Notes: a model not told the origin generated them from the sequence alone. A DNA stretch of 64,000 nt from an uncultured Dialister sp. (GCA_900541485.1 UQJW01000008.1:1-64000); one strand, 5' to 3'. Shown: positions 7,997-17,340, counted from the first letter of the stretch. Numbers and translations: made by a program.

Positions 7997-9193
7997 TCAG
8001 CAACGATTTCCCCGCAGATTGAACCAAATGACCAGACCGGCCACCATGAAAGCGGCGGCAGTCAGCCAGAATACCGAGCTGTAACCGAAAGTCATGGCAA
8101 TTGCTCCGCTGCACACGGGACCTGCCACATTCCCCATAATGGTGACACTGGAAACGATACCGAATACGATGCTTCTTTTTTCCGGAGACACCGACTCGGC
8201 GATATACGTATTGGCAATCGGCATGATGAATCCCATACCGAAGCCTGTCGCAGCCCTGAAGAATCCGAGACCCCATATATTAGGCATCAGATACTGCATG
8301 ATAAAGGTAAGTCCCGCAAAAAATGTAGATGCGAGAAGCACTTTTTTCATCGGTATCCGCGCCGTTACATTGCCTACGGAAAGTGAGCAGGCCGCACTGA
8401 CACCGCCGGCAAGAAAAATGATAATTCCCACCGTCGTTGCAATCAAATCCGCATCGCCGCCCATCATTTCCTTGATATAAAGAGGAAGAATGGGCCCGAT
8501 ACCGGTAATTCCGAAATTACAGAGAAACTGCATGCCCACCATGATACGGACAAGCGGAATTTTTATGAAATATTTCAATTCTTTCCACGTCGATGTCTTT
8601 TTCTCCGCCGGTTTTTCCCGTATATCAGGCATGAAGACATGCAAACTGATCAGACAGAGTATCGCCAGGACGGCGAAAAAAATAAACGGCATGCGGTACC
8701 CGAACGTATCCGCCACCAGTCCGCCTGCCAGAGGGCCGAACATAATGCCCATGACCATAGACGCCTGGAAATAACCGAGGAATCTTGACGTTTCTTCTTC
8801 CGGAGTCACCATAGTCACCACAGAAAGACCAATCGGCACAAATCCGCCTGCCAATCCCTGCACCGTACGCAGCACGAGTACCTGCCACGGAGCTGTCGCT
8901 ACCGCACAAAGAAGAGCCGTTACAATCGCTGCCGCTAAAACTATCGACATGACCAGCTTCGGTCCCCGCCGTGATGCCTCGAGTGACCAAAACGGCGCAC
9001 TCAGAGCAATCATAAAAGGAGTCACTCCCGATATAAGCCCTGCCCAAAAGGCCGCCTCTCCCGGATCATTGACCCCAAGCTCCCCCAAAAAAAGAGGTAA
9101 GAATGCCATGACACCGATCATCGCAATTCCTGCTCCCACTTGGATACCGCACATCAGATAGGCTATCCGTTTCCAATTTTCATTTTGTGTCAT
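7997..9193 (-). CDS. MFS drug-type efflux transporter
   Basis: A 398-residue inner-membrane protein of the major facilitator superfamily, DHA1-like. Seen: twelve probable helices; an APFWSLEASRRGPK loop in the motif A position between helices 2 and 3; a GLAGGFVPIGLSVVTM helix; and a second-half repeat with GMGFIMPIANTYIAESVSPEKR. ATG 9193 is chosen because GGGAGGTG lies at ideal spacing; the longer form from 9214 lacks this. It is divergent from the flavin reductase gene. Substrate cannot be read from sequence. Confidence 0.85.
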   Translation of the reverse strand: MTQNENWKRIAYLMCGIQVGAGIAMIGVMAFLPLFLGELGVNDPGEAAFWAGLISGVTPFMIALSAPFWSLEASRRGPKLVMSIVLAAAIVTALLCAVATAPWQVLVLRTVQGLAGGFVPIGLSVVTMVTPEEETSRFLGYFQASMVMGIMFGPLAGGLVADTFGYRMPFIFFAVLAILCLISLHVFMPDIREKPAEKKTSTWKELKYFIKIPLVRIMVGMQFLCNFGITGIGPILPLYIKEMMGGDADLIATTVGIIIFLAGGVSAACSLSVGNVTARIPMKKVLLASTFFAGLTFIMQYLMPNIWGLGFFRAATGFGMGFIMPIANTYIAESVSPEKRSIVFGIVSSVTIMGNVAGPVCSGAIAMTFGYSSVFWLTAAAFMVAGLVIWFNLRGNRC

Positions 9194-9245
9194 CGCTTTC
9201 ACCTCCCGTTCCAAAGTTTACAATTAAATATTTTTACCATTTCAT

Positions 9246-9273
9246 GGTATAACCTCATCAAGCGGTAAGTCAA
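9246..9273 (-). promoter_or_regulatory. Promoter of the MFS gene
   Basis: On the minus strand TTGACT is followed after 16 nt by TATACC. The transcript would start about 45 nt before the start codon. Confidence 0.55.
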
Positions 9274-9376
9274 GTATTTCCCGCTTTTTATCATGTATTT
9301 TCCCTTTTTTTCTCCTCTTTATTCCAATATTTGTTATAATACAATATATGAAATATTAATGTATTAAGAGGAGGAT

Positions 9377-9892
9377 ATGATGAAATTCACAGAAATCGCC
9401 CCTGAAGAATCAGGCTTTAACCCCTTTACCGACTGGAGTAAATATATCCTTGTCACGGCAGGGCAAAAAGAAAAGTGTAATACGCTCCTTGTCACATGGG
9501 GCACATTCGGCCAGATATGGAGAAAAAAAATCGCTACCGTTTATATCCGGCAGAGCCGTTTCACCAAAACATTCTTAGACAGTCAGGACTATTTCACCCT
9601 GTCCTGCCTTTCCGAAGACTATAAGCCGCAAATGAGCTACATGGGCCGCCACTCCGGCAGAGATGAAGACAAATACAAAAATTCCGGTCTGCACCCCATA
9701 GATTTAGACGGTGCCGCCGCCATAGAAGAAGCGGACCTCGTCTTTGTCTGCAAAAAAATCTACACCGACGAACTGACGGAGGACCACTACACCAACAAGG
9801 AAATCTACATGAAACACAACAGCGGCAGTCACAGCAATGACAACCACAGCGTGTACATGGGAGAAATCGTCAAAGTCTACAAAAAAGTATAA
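9377..9892 (+). CDS. Flavin reductase-like FMN-binding domain protein
   Basis: A 171-residue cytosolic protein of the flavin reductase-like (split-barrel FMN-binding) family, which binds FMN and transfers electrons or reduces flavin. Seen: NTLLVTWGTFGQIW where the family has its FMN-contacting N-T-x-T/A region, an ATVYIRQSRFTKTFLD strand-helix, and FTLSCLSEDYKP. GAGGAGG precedes ATG 9377; ATG 9380 is an equal alternative. A TATAAT-type -10 lies upstream and a terminator follows. Divergent from the MFS gene but with no clear functional link. Confidence 0.8.
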   Translation: MMKFTEIAPEESGFNPFTDWSKYILVTAGQKEKCNTLLVTWGTFGQIWRKKIATVYIRQSRFTKTFLDSQDYFTLSCLSEDYKPQMSYMGRHSGRDEDKYKNSGLHPIDLDGAAAIEEADLVFVCKKIYTDELTEDHYTNKEIYMKHNSGSHSNDNHSVYMGEIVKVYKKV

Positions 9893-9918
9893 TTCAGACA
9901 AGGGAAATAAAGGAAAAC

Positions 9919-9960
9919 AAAAGAGCAGAAAGAGGCATAAACACCCTGCTGCTCTTTTTG
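9919..9960 (+). terminator. Terminator after flavin reductase gene
   Basis: AAGAGCAG...CTGCTCTTTTT stem-loop. Confidence 0.7.
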
Positions 9961-9984
9961 CATGAGCAAAACCAGAAAATAAGG

Positions 9985-10650
9985 AAATGCCTCACACAAA
10001 AAAGACGTCATGACCGTCACAAAAACAAAAACCGACATTCCGAAAGCCGTCCCCGCTTGTCGGGAAGCAAGCGAACCGCTTTTCGAGGAGCGGAGCGACG
10101 CTGTAAAAGTGTGTGAGACGCCATACCCGACCAACGGGAGCGGTAAGAATCCGGCAAAGAATACAGGTATTAAATGTTCTGACCTATGTACGCACCCTTG
10201 CCCCTTTCGCCTCGCTTTGCCCGGCACTTCCCTCCGTGTTCGGGGGAAGCAAACGACTAAGGAAGAAAGAGTTCATAGTTTTTTATATGAGTAAAAACAA
10301 AAAATAAGGAAATGGATCATACAATAAGTTACTCCCGTCGTTTGCTTATGAAAGGAAAATTGCAAACTTCAAGCCGTCCCCGCTTGTCGGGGAAGGTGGC
10401 GGCGTCAGCCGTCGAAAGGGGCAAGTTGGAGCAGACACGGCAGAAAGTTTCTTACAGAACAGTATTAAATACCTGCCTGTCATTCTTGAACGAAGTGAAG
10501 AATCTGGCAAAGGATACGGGTATTAAATGTTCTGACCTATGTACGCACCCTTGCCCCTTTCGCCTCGCTTTGCTCGGCACTTCCCTCCGCATTCGGGGGA
10601 AGCGAACACTAAGGAAGAAAGAATTCATAGTTTTTATTTTTTATATAAGA
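9985..10650. repeat. Intergenic modular repeat block 3
   Basis: Two reverse-orientation copies of the unit (about 9985-10290 and 10365-10645). The first carries the nested TTTTCGAGGAGCGGAGCGACG element inserted between CCCGCTTGTCGGGAAGC and the CCATACCCGACCAACGGGAG arm. The second lacks it and shows the plain CATTCTTGAACGAAGTGAAG hairpin. No credible gene between the two flanking genes. Confidence 0.8.
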
Positions 10651-10654
10651 AAAC

Positions 10655-10690
10655 CGAAAACCGCCACCCTGTCTTTTGAGTGGCGGTCTC
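10655..10690 (-). terminator. Terminator of the aldehyde dehydrogenase gene
   Basis: ACCGCCAC...GTGGCGGT stem with a T-rich 3' side on the minus strand. Confidence 0.7.
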
Positions 10691-10716
10691 TTATTTCCGG
10701 AAATTGACCTTTCCGA

Positions 10717-12204
10717 TTACTTTACGTTATAAAGTCCTGTCGTTCCTTCTTTCAGGTTGATCATGATATTCTTTGTCTGGCTGTAATGTTCCAGCATGAC
10801 CTTGTGAGTTTCACGGCCGATACCGGACTGCTTGTAGCCGCCGAACGGAGCCCCTGCAGGAATGGCATTGTATGTATTCACCCATACACGGCCGGTCTGC
10901 ACACTGCGGCTTACCTTCATAGCCGTATTCAAATTGCTTGTGAATACACCGCCGCCAAGACCGTATACGCTGTCATTGGCCAGTTCGATAACTTCTTCTA
11001 CTGTCTTGAACTTCTGCACAACCACAACCGGTCCGAAGATTTCTTCCTGGCAAACACGGGCTGCATTATTTTTAGCAATCATGATTGTCGGTTTCAGAAA
11101 GAATCCTTTATCACAGCCGTTATCGGTGTATCTTTCACCGCCGGTCACCAGAGTTGCACCCTCGTCCAGACCGAGTTTGATATAGCTCAGCACTTTTTCC
11201 TGCTGTTTCTTGTAAATCTGTGCCCCCAGCTGGGTCTGCGGATCGGTCGGATCGCCTACCTTGACACCTTCGAAAGTAGCTTTCAATTTTGCCAGGAATT
11301 CATCAAAAATACCTTCCTGGATAAATACGCGGGAGCCGGCACAGCAAACCTGTCCCTGATTGAAGAGAATCCCTGTAGCTACCCCTTCTACTGCCTGATC
11401 GATATCGCAGTCGTCAAAAATCATATTTGCCGACTTGCCGCCAAGTTCGAGTGTTACGGGAATCAGCTTATCTGCTGCTGCTCTATATACATTGGCACCC
11501 ACTTCCGTAGAACCGGTAAACGCCAGTTTGTCGATATCCGGATGGTCGAGAATCCACTGTCCCGATTTAGAACCTGCACCGGTAATGACATTCAAAACGC
11601 CCTTCGGAAGAACATCGGCAATCAGTCTTACAAATTCAAGCATGGAAAGAGAAGTATGGGAAGACGGTTTGATAACAATCGTGTCCCCTGCGGCAAGAGC
11701 AGGCGCTAATTTCCATGCTGCCATGAGGAACGGAAAGTTCCAAGGAATGACCTGTCCCACAACACCGATAGGTTCATGAATCACAAGAGACATGGTATTG
11801 TCATCAAGCATCGTTGCCGTCCCTTCCTGGGCACGGATACAACCTGCAAAATAACGGAAATGATCGGATCCCATCGGGATATCTACCGCACTCGTTTCAC
11901 GAATCGGTTTCCCGTTGTCCAAAGTTTCCACCAAAGCGAGATGCTCTGCATTCTCGTCAATAATATCGGCAATTTTCAAAAGATAATTCTGTCTTTCGAT
12001 CGGAGAAGTATGACGCCAGGAAGCCAATGCACGGCGGGCTGCCGCTACTGCCTTATCTACGTCTTCCTTAGTTGCTTCTGCACAAGCAGCCAAAACCTCG
12101 CCATTGGCAGGATTATGTGCCTCAAACGTGCCGCCGTCAGATGCGGGAACAAACTCACCATCAATAAAAAGACCGTACTGTTTTTGAAGATTTGCGTTGA
12201 TCAT
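10717..12204 (-). CDS. NAD(P)+-dependent aldehyde dehydrogenase
   Basis: A 495-residue cytosolic ALDH superfamily enzyme that oxidises an aldehyde to the carboxylate; closest in style to the AldB/ExaC group. Seen: the NPANGEVLA start of the core, IPWNFPFLMAAWK cofactor loop, FTGSTEVG, catalytic-base segment VTLELGGKSANMIF (Glu around 260), nucleophile region NQGQVCCAGSRVF (Cys around 295), and EEIFGPVVVV. Length is normal. AAAGGCGG precedes ATG 12204. It has a strong distant promoter and a roughly 195-nt leader that can fold. Physiological substrate is unknown. Confidence 0.9.
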   Translation of the reverse strand: MINANLQKQYGLFIDGEFVPASDGGTFEAHNPANGEVLAACAEATKEDVDKAVAAARRALASWRHTSPIERQNYLLKIADIIDENAEHLALVETLDNGKPIRETSAVDIPMGSDHFRYFAGCIRAQEGTATMLDDNTMSLVIHEPIGVVGQVIPWNFPFLMAAWKLAPALAAGDTIVIKPSSHTSLSMLEFVRLIADVLPKGVLNVITGAGSKSGQWILDHPDIDKLAFTGSTEVGANVYRAAADKLIPVTLELGGKSANMIFDDCDIDQAVEGVATGILFNQGQVCCAGSRVFIQEGIFDEFLAKLKATFEGVKVGDPTDPQTQLGAQIYKKQQEKVLSYIKLGLDEGATLVTGGERYTDNGCDKGFFLKPTIMIAKNNAARVCQEEIFGPVVVVQKFKTVEEVIELANDSVYGLGGGVFTSNLNTAMKVSRSVQTGRVWVNTYNAIPAGAPFGGYKQSGIGRETHKVMLEHYSQTKNIMINLKEGTTGLYNVK

Positions 12205-12230
12205 AAAATAAACCGCCTTTCAAAAAATAA

Positions 12231-12287
12231 GGAATGTAATGCCGGGAACAAATCCCGAACCTTTCACCAAACGATGAAAGAGATTCC
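12231..12287 (-). ncRNA. Possible three-way-junction leader RNA of the aldehyde dehydrogenase gene
   Basis: On the minus strand a GGAAT/ATTCC closing stem (12283-12287 with 12231-12235) encloses an 8-bp hairpin CTTTCATC-GTTT-GGTGAAAG and a 5-bp hairpin CGGGA...TCCCG. This compact junction ends about 27 nt before the start codon. It matches no riboswitch class I know, and chance folding is not excluded. Confidence 0.35.
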
Positions 12288-12407
12288 GTCGGAGTTTTTA
12301 CGATTGACCGGAAGTCCGAAAGAATATACACAAATCATTATTATGAAGGAAATAGCCTGTCATATATTCACACAGTAGTCCCTCATTCATTCAAATTTGA
12401 TGAGTAT

Positions 12408-12436
12408 AGTATATCAGATATCCATAAAATATTCAA
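12408..12436 (-). promoter_or_regulatory. Promoter of the aldehyde dehydrogenase gene
   Basis: On the minus strand TTGAAT, 17 nt, TATACT. The predicted start is near 12401, about 197 nt upstream of the coding start. Confidence 0.65.
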
Positions 12437-12534
12437 GCCTATCGATTTACTATTAAATATTTAGATGTATGGTTTCATGTATGCAAAAAACAGATAACGC
12501 CTTCGAGAAATAAACCGTACGCCACCCGTTTAAA

Positions 12535-13120
12535 AGATCTTTCTTACCTGTCTACTCATACTTGCCCTTTCCGCCATTCGGGGACGGCTTGCATTCCTTA
12601 TTCTTTCTTTTGACACAACAGACAAAGAATAAGGAATCGCAATTCACCCCTGCCGTCATTCTTGAGCAGCGGGCAGAATCGAAATGATGACAAAGGAAAA
12701 AACATAATGTGACTCTTAGCGAAGAATCCGGCATAGGATAATCGCAAAAAGCGTATTTAACACCCGTATTCTTTGCCTAGATTCTTCACTATGAGTCAAT
12801 TCCCTTTTATTACATTACAGCCATACGGATTTTTACCGCCGTTCAAGAATGACAGGCAGGTATTTAATACCATTCTGTAAAAATATTTCTTTCGTTTTTG
12901 CTCACACTTATCCCTTTCGTCAGCTAACGCTGACACTTTCCCTGACAAGCGGGGACAGCTTGCATCTTGTATTCTTTGGTTTGGGATAAATCAGCAATAA
13001 CGTCTTTCAATTTATATAAAAATCATGAATTCTTTCTTCTTTAGTCGTTCGCTTCCCCCGAATACGGAGGGAAGTGCCGAGCCTGCGAGGCGATAGGGGC
13101 AAGTGTGCGTACACAGTGAA
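12535..13120. repeat. Intergenic modular repeat block 4
   Basis: Contains the CCCCTGCCGTCATTCTTGAGC ... AGCGAAGAATCCGGCA module (about 12640-12735), the TTCAAGAATGACAGGCAGGT module (12843-12880), GTCAGCTAACGCTGACAC plus CCCTGACAAGCGGGG hairpins (12920-12960), and the CCCCCGAATACGGAGGG module (13055-13110). No gene seen. Confidence 0.8.
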
Positions 13121-13188
13121 AATGCATTTAATCCTTTCATTCTTTGCTTTTCTTTAAATAAGCAGAAACCGGCTTTGATTTTACACAT

Positions 13189-13218
13189 CAAAAAAGACCT
13201 CCCGAAAGAGGTCTCTTT
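13189..13218 (-). terminator. Terminator of the first porin gene
   Basis: GACCTC-CCGAAA-GAGGTC stem with a T tract on the minus strand. Confidence 0.8.
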
Positions 13219-13241
13219 GATTGGAAGCAGTGATTCTCAAA

Positions 13242-14456
13242 TTAGAACTTGTAGTTCAGGGATACTGCCCAAGCATCATCTTCGTCTTTAACGTCTTTTG
13301 CGTCTACATCAAATGCATATTCACCCTGGAGATAAACGTTCTTCATAAGTGCTACCTTTGCAACAGCATTCCAGAAAGTAACATTGTCTGCATCTTTAAG
13401 GTAGTCCAATGCATTGGTTCCCAAACCGGTACCGCCGAAGTAAACATTTTGATCCACATCATTATAAGCTACATCAATGCTGAAAGTACCCGGTTTTTTC
13501 AGGTTCATCTTGCCATAGCCGATACCTGCGTTCCATGCTTTATCATTTTCATCTGCTGTGGTATTCTTCCAGTATTCGCCGAATACACGGAAATCTTCAA
13601 CAGGAACTACAAGGCCGGCACCCATGATTTCAGCTCTTTCATCCTTCGCAGAATCTTTGTCAGCCACATAGTTCAAATCCAGTTTAGCAACGCCGAAGTC
13701 AGCCATGCCTTTTGCATAGAGTACATCTGCATCCTTAGCTGCACCGGCATTGAACTGGCCATAGCCTACGGTTGCACCGAATTTGCCGAGACCGAACTGT
13801 ACCTGTGCACCGTCAAATCCTGCACCGGATCCGTAGAGCCAGCCGCCCTGGTTACCGAAGTTATTGCCATAACGACCAATAGTAACAGCTGCTGTATCAC
13901 CGAATTGATGTCTTACATTGAGAACATCCATCTGTACATTGCCATCATCATCTTTTGCATCTTTGAAATACATATTGGTAGAAATACGACCGTTTACAGT
14001 GGTGCTTTCATTGACATCAGCCTTTACATTGATTCTCATACGGCCGTCCCAATTATCATCTTTACCGTCTGTTTTATTCTGGTAACGCATACGAGCATCG
14101 CCGGACCAGTAGAGGTTTCCGACTTTCTTTTCCAACTTGGATACACGGACTCCGAGGTTTGCCAGTTCGTCAGCATATTCGCCTGCCAGTTTTTCCAAAG
14201 TTGCTTTCTGTTCTGCGTTCAGCTGGTCTTCACGGGCCATCATGCGGGCAACAATCTGTGCCAATTCATAACGGGTGATGTTTCTTTCTCCTCTGAATGT
14301 GCCGTCCGGGTAGCCGATAACAACGCCCTGATCGGAAAGATCGGCTACTGCCTGGTAAGCCCAGTCACTGGTGGATACATCAGAGAACGGATTTGCAGCG
14401 TATGCGGATACGCCGGTTGTGAGTGCTGCTGCAGCGATTGCGAGGATTTTTTTCAT
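13242..14456 (-). CDS. SLH-domain outer-membrane porin, OmpM-like (copy 1)
   Basis: A 404-residue outer-membrane protein of the Negativicutes OmpM type, which tethers the outer membrane to peptidoglycan and forms a pore. Seen: signal peptide residues 1-20 ending VSAYA; SLH domain about 22-80 with NPFSDVSTSDWAYQAV and ITRYELAQIVARMM; a coiled-coil linker about 82-117; then a beta-barrel with alternating short strands ending in a C-terminal aromatic YKF. ATG 14456 sits 8 nt from AAGGAG; the upstream ATG 14462 is too close to it. The first 120 residues are nearly identical to copy 2, while the barrels differ. Confidence 0.92.
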   Translation of the reverse strand: MKKILAIAAAALTTGVSAYAANPFSDVSTSDWAYQAVADLSDQGVVIGYPDGTFRGERNITRYELAQIVARMMAREDQLNAEQKATLEKLAGEYADELANLGVRVSKLEKKVGNLYWSGDARMRYQNKTDGKDDNWDGRMRINVKADVNESTTVNGRISTNMYFKDAKDDDGNVQMDVLNVRHQFGDTAAVTIGRYGNNFGNQGGWLYGSGAGFDGAQVQFGLGKFGATVGYGQFNAGAAKDADVLYAKGMADFGVAKLDLNYVADKDSAKDERAEIMGAGLVVPVEDFRVFGEYWKNTTADENDKAWNAGIGYGKMNLKKPGTFSIDVAYNDVDQNVYFGGTGLGTNALDYLKDADNVTFWNAVAKVALMKNVYLQGEYAFDVDAKDVKDEDDAWAVSLNYKF

Positions 14457-14521
14457 ATTCATCGCTCCTTCTAAAAAAATTTTTATCCTTGACAGATATG
14501 GATTTTCAGAAGAAGTTCCCT

Positions 14522-14539
14522 GAGTGACCGTGTTTCCTC
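14522..14539 (-). promoter_or_regulatory. Conserved 5' UTR element, porin copy 1
   Basis: GAGGAAACACGGTCACTC (minus strand) lies about 66 nt before the start codon. It is identical, and at the same distance, in the second porin gene. Confidence 0.55.
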
Positions 14540-14596
14540 CGTGATTTCTTCTTTTTCCATAAGCAATAAGATAAGGATATCCTTACCGCTATTTGC

Positions 14597-14625
14597 AATG
14601 TAGCATACCTTTTATAAATTTGCAA
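14597..14625 (-). promoter_or_regulatory. Promoter of porin copy 1
   Basis: On the minus strand TTGCAA, 17 nt, TACATT; it gives a leader of about 134 nt. Confidence 0.55.
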
Positions 14626-14639
14626 CAATCTCAAGGTAC

Positions 14640-14925
14640 GCTTTTCCCTTATATTGTCGCCTTTCTTCGGGATTTTTTGTTTTTTTATTTTAATAATTCC
14701 TTTTTGTTTTTATAATTACTTTTAATAAAAAATCCTTTCAACCGATGAATGCTGATTTTTCTAAAGTTCCTTTTTCCCAAAAATATCTGTTCCCGTTTTA
14801 ATTTTTTCTAATCTTTTTGAATCACAGTCGGCTATAGATTTTTCCTTTTGCCTGTTAGTTATATTTTTTATATGCTCTCGGAATATCTTTGAGTTATTAC
14901 TTTTCTCTCAGGGGCAGCCACTCTC
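14640..14925. other. AT-rich spacer upstream of porin copy 1
   Basis: Strongly AT-rich stretch between the porin promoter and repeat block 5. I see no gene, hairpin terminator or repeat module in it. Confidence 0.5.
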
Positions 14926-15200
14926 TCGAATACGAAGGAAAATATTTAAACCGTTCTGTACAAACCGCTTATCCGTGTCTGCTCAAACTTGCCCCTTTCG
15001 TCAACCTGTCGGTTGACACTTTCCCCGACAAGCGGGGACAGCTTTCTTATACGAGCCATTTCTATATTTTTGTTCTTACCCCTTCCGACGGCTTTTCTGT
15101 GCGAGTCATTTAGCGTCTCACTCACTTTTACAGCGTCGCTTTGCTCCTCGAAAAGTGGTTCGCTTGCTTCCCGACATCCGGGGACGGCTTGCGGTTTCTA
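14925..15200. repeat. Intergenic modular repeat block 5
   Basis: Shows the GTCAACCTGTCGGTTGAC and CCCCGACAAGCGGGG hairpins (14998-15035), then the nested TTTTACAGCGTCGCTTTGCTCC element (about 15112-15172) sitting inside a CCCGACATCCGGGGACGG hairpin region. Confidence 0.75.
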
Positions 15201-15274
15201 TTCTTATCTTCATTTTTAACCATACGGGACGACTTTTTTGTGTTTTTTCGGATAGAATTTTTTTATTTCACGCA

Positions 15275-15306
15275 ACAAAAAAGACCCCTTGCGAGGTCTT
15301 TTTTGT
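15275..15306 (-). terminator. Terminator of the second porin gene
   Basis: AAGACC...GGTCTT stem with TTTTTTG after it. Confidence 0.8.
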
Positions 15307-15325
15307 TATTTGTGAATCCGATTCA

Positions 15326-16615
15326 TTAGAATGCGTAGTTCAGTTCAACGCCCCAAGCATCTTTCGGATCTTCATTTATTCCCTTTACATCAGCAGCAAA
15401 GCTGTAGTAGGCATCGAGTTCGAGGTTCTTCTGAAGTGCAACGCCTGCTTTAGCCTGCCAGAAAGTTACATCAGCAAGTGATGCGAACTGAAGGTGATCT
15501 GTCAGATCAAGAGCGGAGTTACCAAACCAGATAGAACCGGCTTTTGCATCCACATAGTGTGCGCCGATGCTGAAAGAACCAGGTTTATCGAGATCTACTT
15601 CACCGAAAGTGACACCGGCCGTCCAAAGTTTAGCCTTTTCTTTTTCTCCGTTCAATTTTCCACGGGTTTCTACATAGTCACCGTCAACGGTTACAGGACC
15701 GAGTCCGAAGTTAGCACCGACACCCCAGACTTTTGTATCACGCAATGAATCATTTTCGTGTGTAAAGTCTTCCTTGTTTTCCAAATAGAAACCAGAGAGT
15801 CCTACAGGACCTGCATTGCCGGAAATTTTACCATACCATGCTTCAGCAGCAGAAAATTCAGGGAGATTTTCATCCAAGTCTCTCAAGTGATACGCCATTG
15901 CGTCCTGGAAACGACCATAGCCGAACTCGAGACCGATTTTGCCGGTGTCATAGCCTGCTACGACACCATCGAAACGGCCGTCTTCATCCCAGAATACGCC
16001 GGTCTTGTCGAGAGCTACGCCCTGACGACCGATGTCGATATATGCTGCTTCACTCGGAGCATAACGGACATGGATACGGTCCATCTCTGTATTGGAACCT
16101 GCTCCGTCCTGGAAATCAAATTCGTTGACAAAACGGCCGGAAACGGTGACCTTGTCATTCACTTCCGCATCCGCATTAATTCTGATACGGCCGTTCCATG
16201 TATCTGCATGGTCTCTCAGACCGTCCAGGTTGCGCTGGTATTGCATACGAGCATCGCCGGACCAGTAGAGGTTACCGACTTTCTTTTCCAACTTGGATAC
16301 ACGGACTCCGAGGTTTGCCAATTCGTCAGCATATTCGTTTGCCAGTTTTTCCAGAGTTGCTCTCTGTTCTGCATTCAGCTGGTCTTCACGGGCCATCATG
16401 CGGGCAACAATCTGTGCCAATTCATAACGGGTGATGTTTCTTTCTCCTCTGAATGTGCCGTCCGGGTAGCCGATAACAACGCCCTGATCGGAAAGATCGG
16501 CTACTGCCTGGTAAGCCCAGTCACTGGTGGATACATCAGAGAACGGATTTGCAGCGTATGCGGATACGCCGGTTGTGAGTGCTGCTGCTGCAGCGATTGC
16601 GAGAATCTTCTTCAT
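15326..16615 (-). CDS. SLH-domain outer-membrane porin, OmpM-like (copy 2)
   Basis: A 429-residue paralogue of the porin at 13.2 kb. Seen: signal peptide about 1-21, SLH domain about 23-81, coiled-coil linker with LANLGVRVSKLEKKVGNL, then a barrel of different sequence from copy 1 that ends in YAF. AGGAGG precedes ATG 16615. DNA identity with copy 1 is near-complete across the first 370 nt of coding sequence and then falls off abruptly in the barrel. That points to recent duplication or gene conversion of the anchor domain with diversification of the surface part. Each gene has its own promoter and terminator. Confidence 0.92.
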   Translation of the reverse strand: MKKILAIAAAAALTTGVSAYAANPFSDVSTSDWAYQAVADLSDQGVVIGYPDGTFRGERNITRYELAQIVARMMAREDQLNAEQRATLEKLANEYADELANLGVRVSKLEKKVGNLYWSGDARMQYQRNLDGLRDHADTWNGRIRINADAEVNDKVTVSGRFVNEFDFQDGAGSNTEMDRIHVRYAPSEAAYIDIGRQGVALDKTGVFWDEDGRFDGVVAGYDTGKIGLEFGYGRFQDAMAYHLRDLDENLPEFSAAEAWYGKISGNAGPVGLSGFYLENKEDFTHENDSLRDTKVWGVGANFGLGPVTVDGDYVETRGKLNGEKEKAKLWTAGVTFGEVDLDKPGSFSIGAHYVDAKAGSIWFGNSALDLTDHLQFASLADVTFWQAKAGVALQKNLELDAYYSFAADVKGINEDPKDAWGVELNYAF

Positions 16616-16681
16616 AGATTTTCTCCTCCTACTAAAAAACGGACTCTGTACATACTCGTCATGCAGAAGGAAGGTCTTGCC

Positions 16682-16699
16682 GAGTGACCGTGTTTCCTC
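16682..16699 (-). promoter_or_regulatory. Conserved 5' UTR element, porin copy 2
   Basis: GAGGAAACACGGTCACTC (minus strand), 67 nt before the start codon, identical to the element ahead of copy 1. An adjacent ATGGAAAA(A/G)GAAGAA is also shared. Confidence 0.55.
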
Positions 16700-16755
16700 T
16701 GCTTTTTTCTTCCTTTTCCATGATTGCGGAACTCAGAGTCAAATTCCACTTCTTA

Positions 16756-16784
16756 ATTATAACTTATCTGTCAATATTTTACAA
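16756..16784 (-). promoter_or_regulatory. Promoter of porin copy 2
   Basis: On the minus strand TTGTAA, 17 nt, perfect TATAAT; a leader of about 134 nt, like copy 1. Confidence 0.7.
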
Positions 16785-16854
16785 ATAAGTGCTTAGTCTT
16801 TTGGAATACAGAATCCTTTTTATCCTTACAAAACTATAATTCTTTTCCTTAAAT

Positions 16855-17275
16855 GTCGGCTTCTCCCGTTCTCGCAGACAAGCGATTATTGCCGCTTTGT
16901 AAGAAACTGTTTTTCGTGTCTGCTCCAACTTGCCCCTTCCGTCAACCTGTCGGTTGACACCTTCCCCGTGTCCGGGGACAGCTTACACCTTTCATTCTTT
17001 CCTTTCGTAACAACTCCCATTTAATACCATTTACAAAACGTACTTCACTTCTGCCGTCATTCTTGAGCGGTGGAAGTATGCAAATGAATAGAACCGAATA
17101 GTAGAGTAATGCGTGTTCGCGAAGAATCCGGCATCGCATACAGGAAAGCACATTTAATACTTGCAACCTTTGCCCGGATTCTTCACTCTTTCCCATACTT
17201 TTTTATAACACTATTCCCGACCGCTTTTTACGACCGTTCAAGAATGACAGGCAAGAATATAATACCGTTCTATAA
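16855..17275. repeat. Intergenic modular repeat block 6, left part
   Basis: Carries GTCAACCTGTCGGTTGAC and CCCCGTGTCCGGGGAC hairpins (16938-16982), the TGCCGTCATTCTTGAGCGGTGG ... GAAGAATCCGGCA module (17050-17135), and CCGTTCAAGAATGACAGGCAAG (17232-17253). It runs up to the GIY-YIG gene. Confidence 0.8.
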
Positions 17276-17340
17276 GAAATTCTTATTAAATGATATAATT
17301 ATTCTGATTTCACGAGAGCTTTTATATGGGGAGAAATAGA

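Noticed and set aside
13221..14474. Long + strand frames opposite both porin genes
   Set aside because: Cys/Ile-rich shadow translations; similar in the two copies only because the porin DNA is similar.
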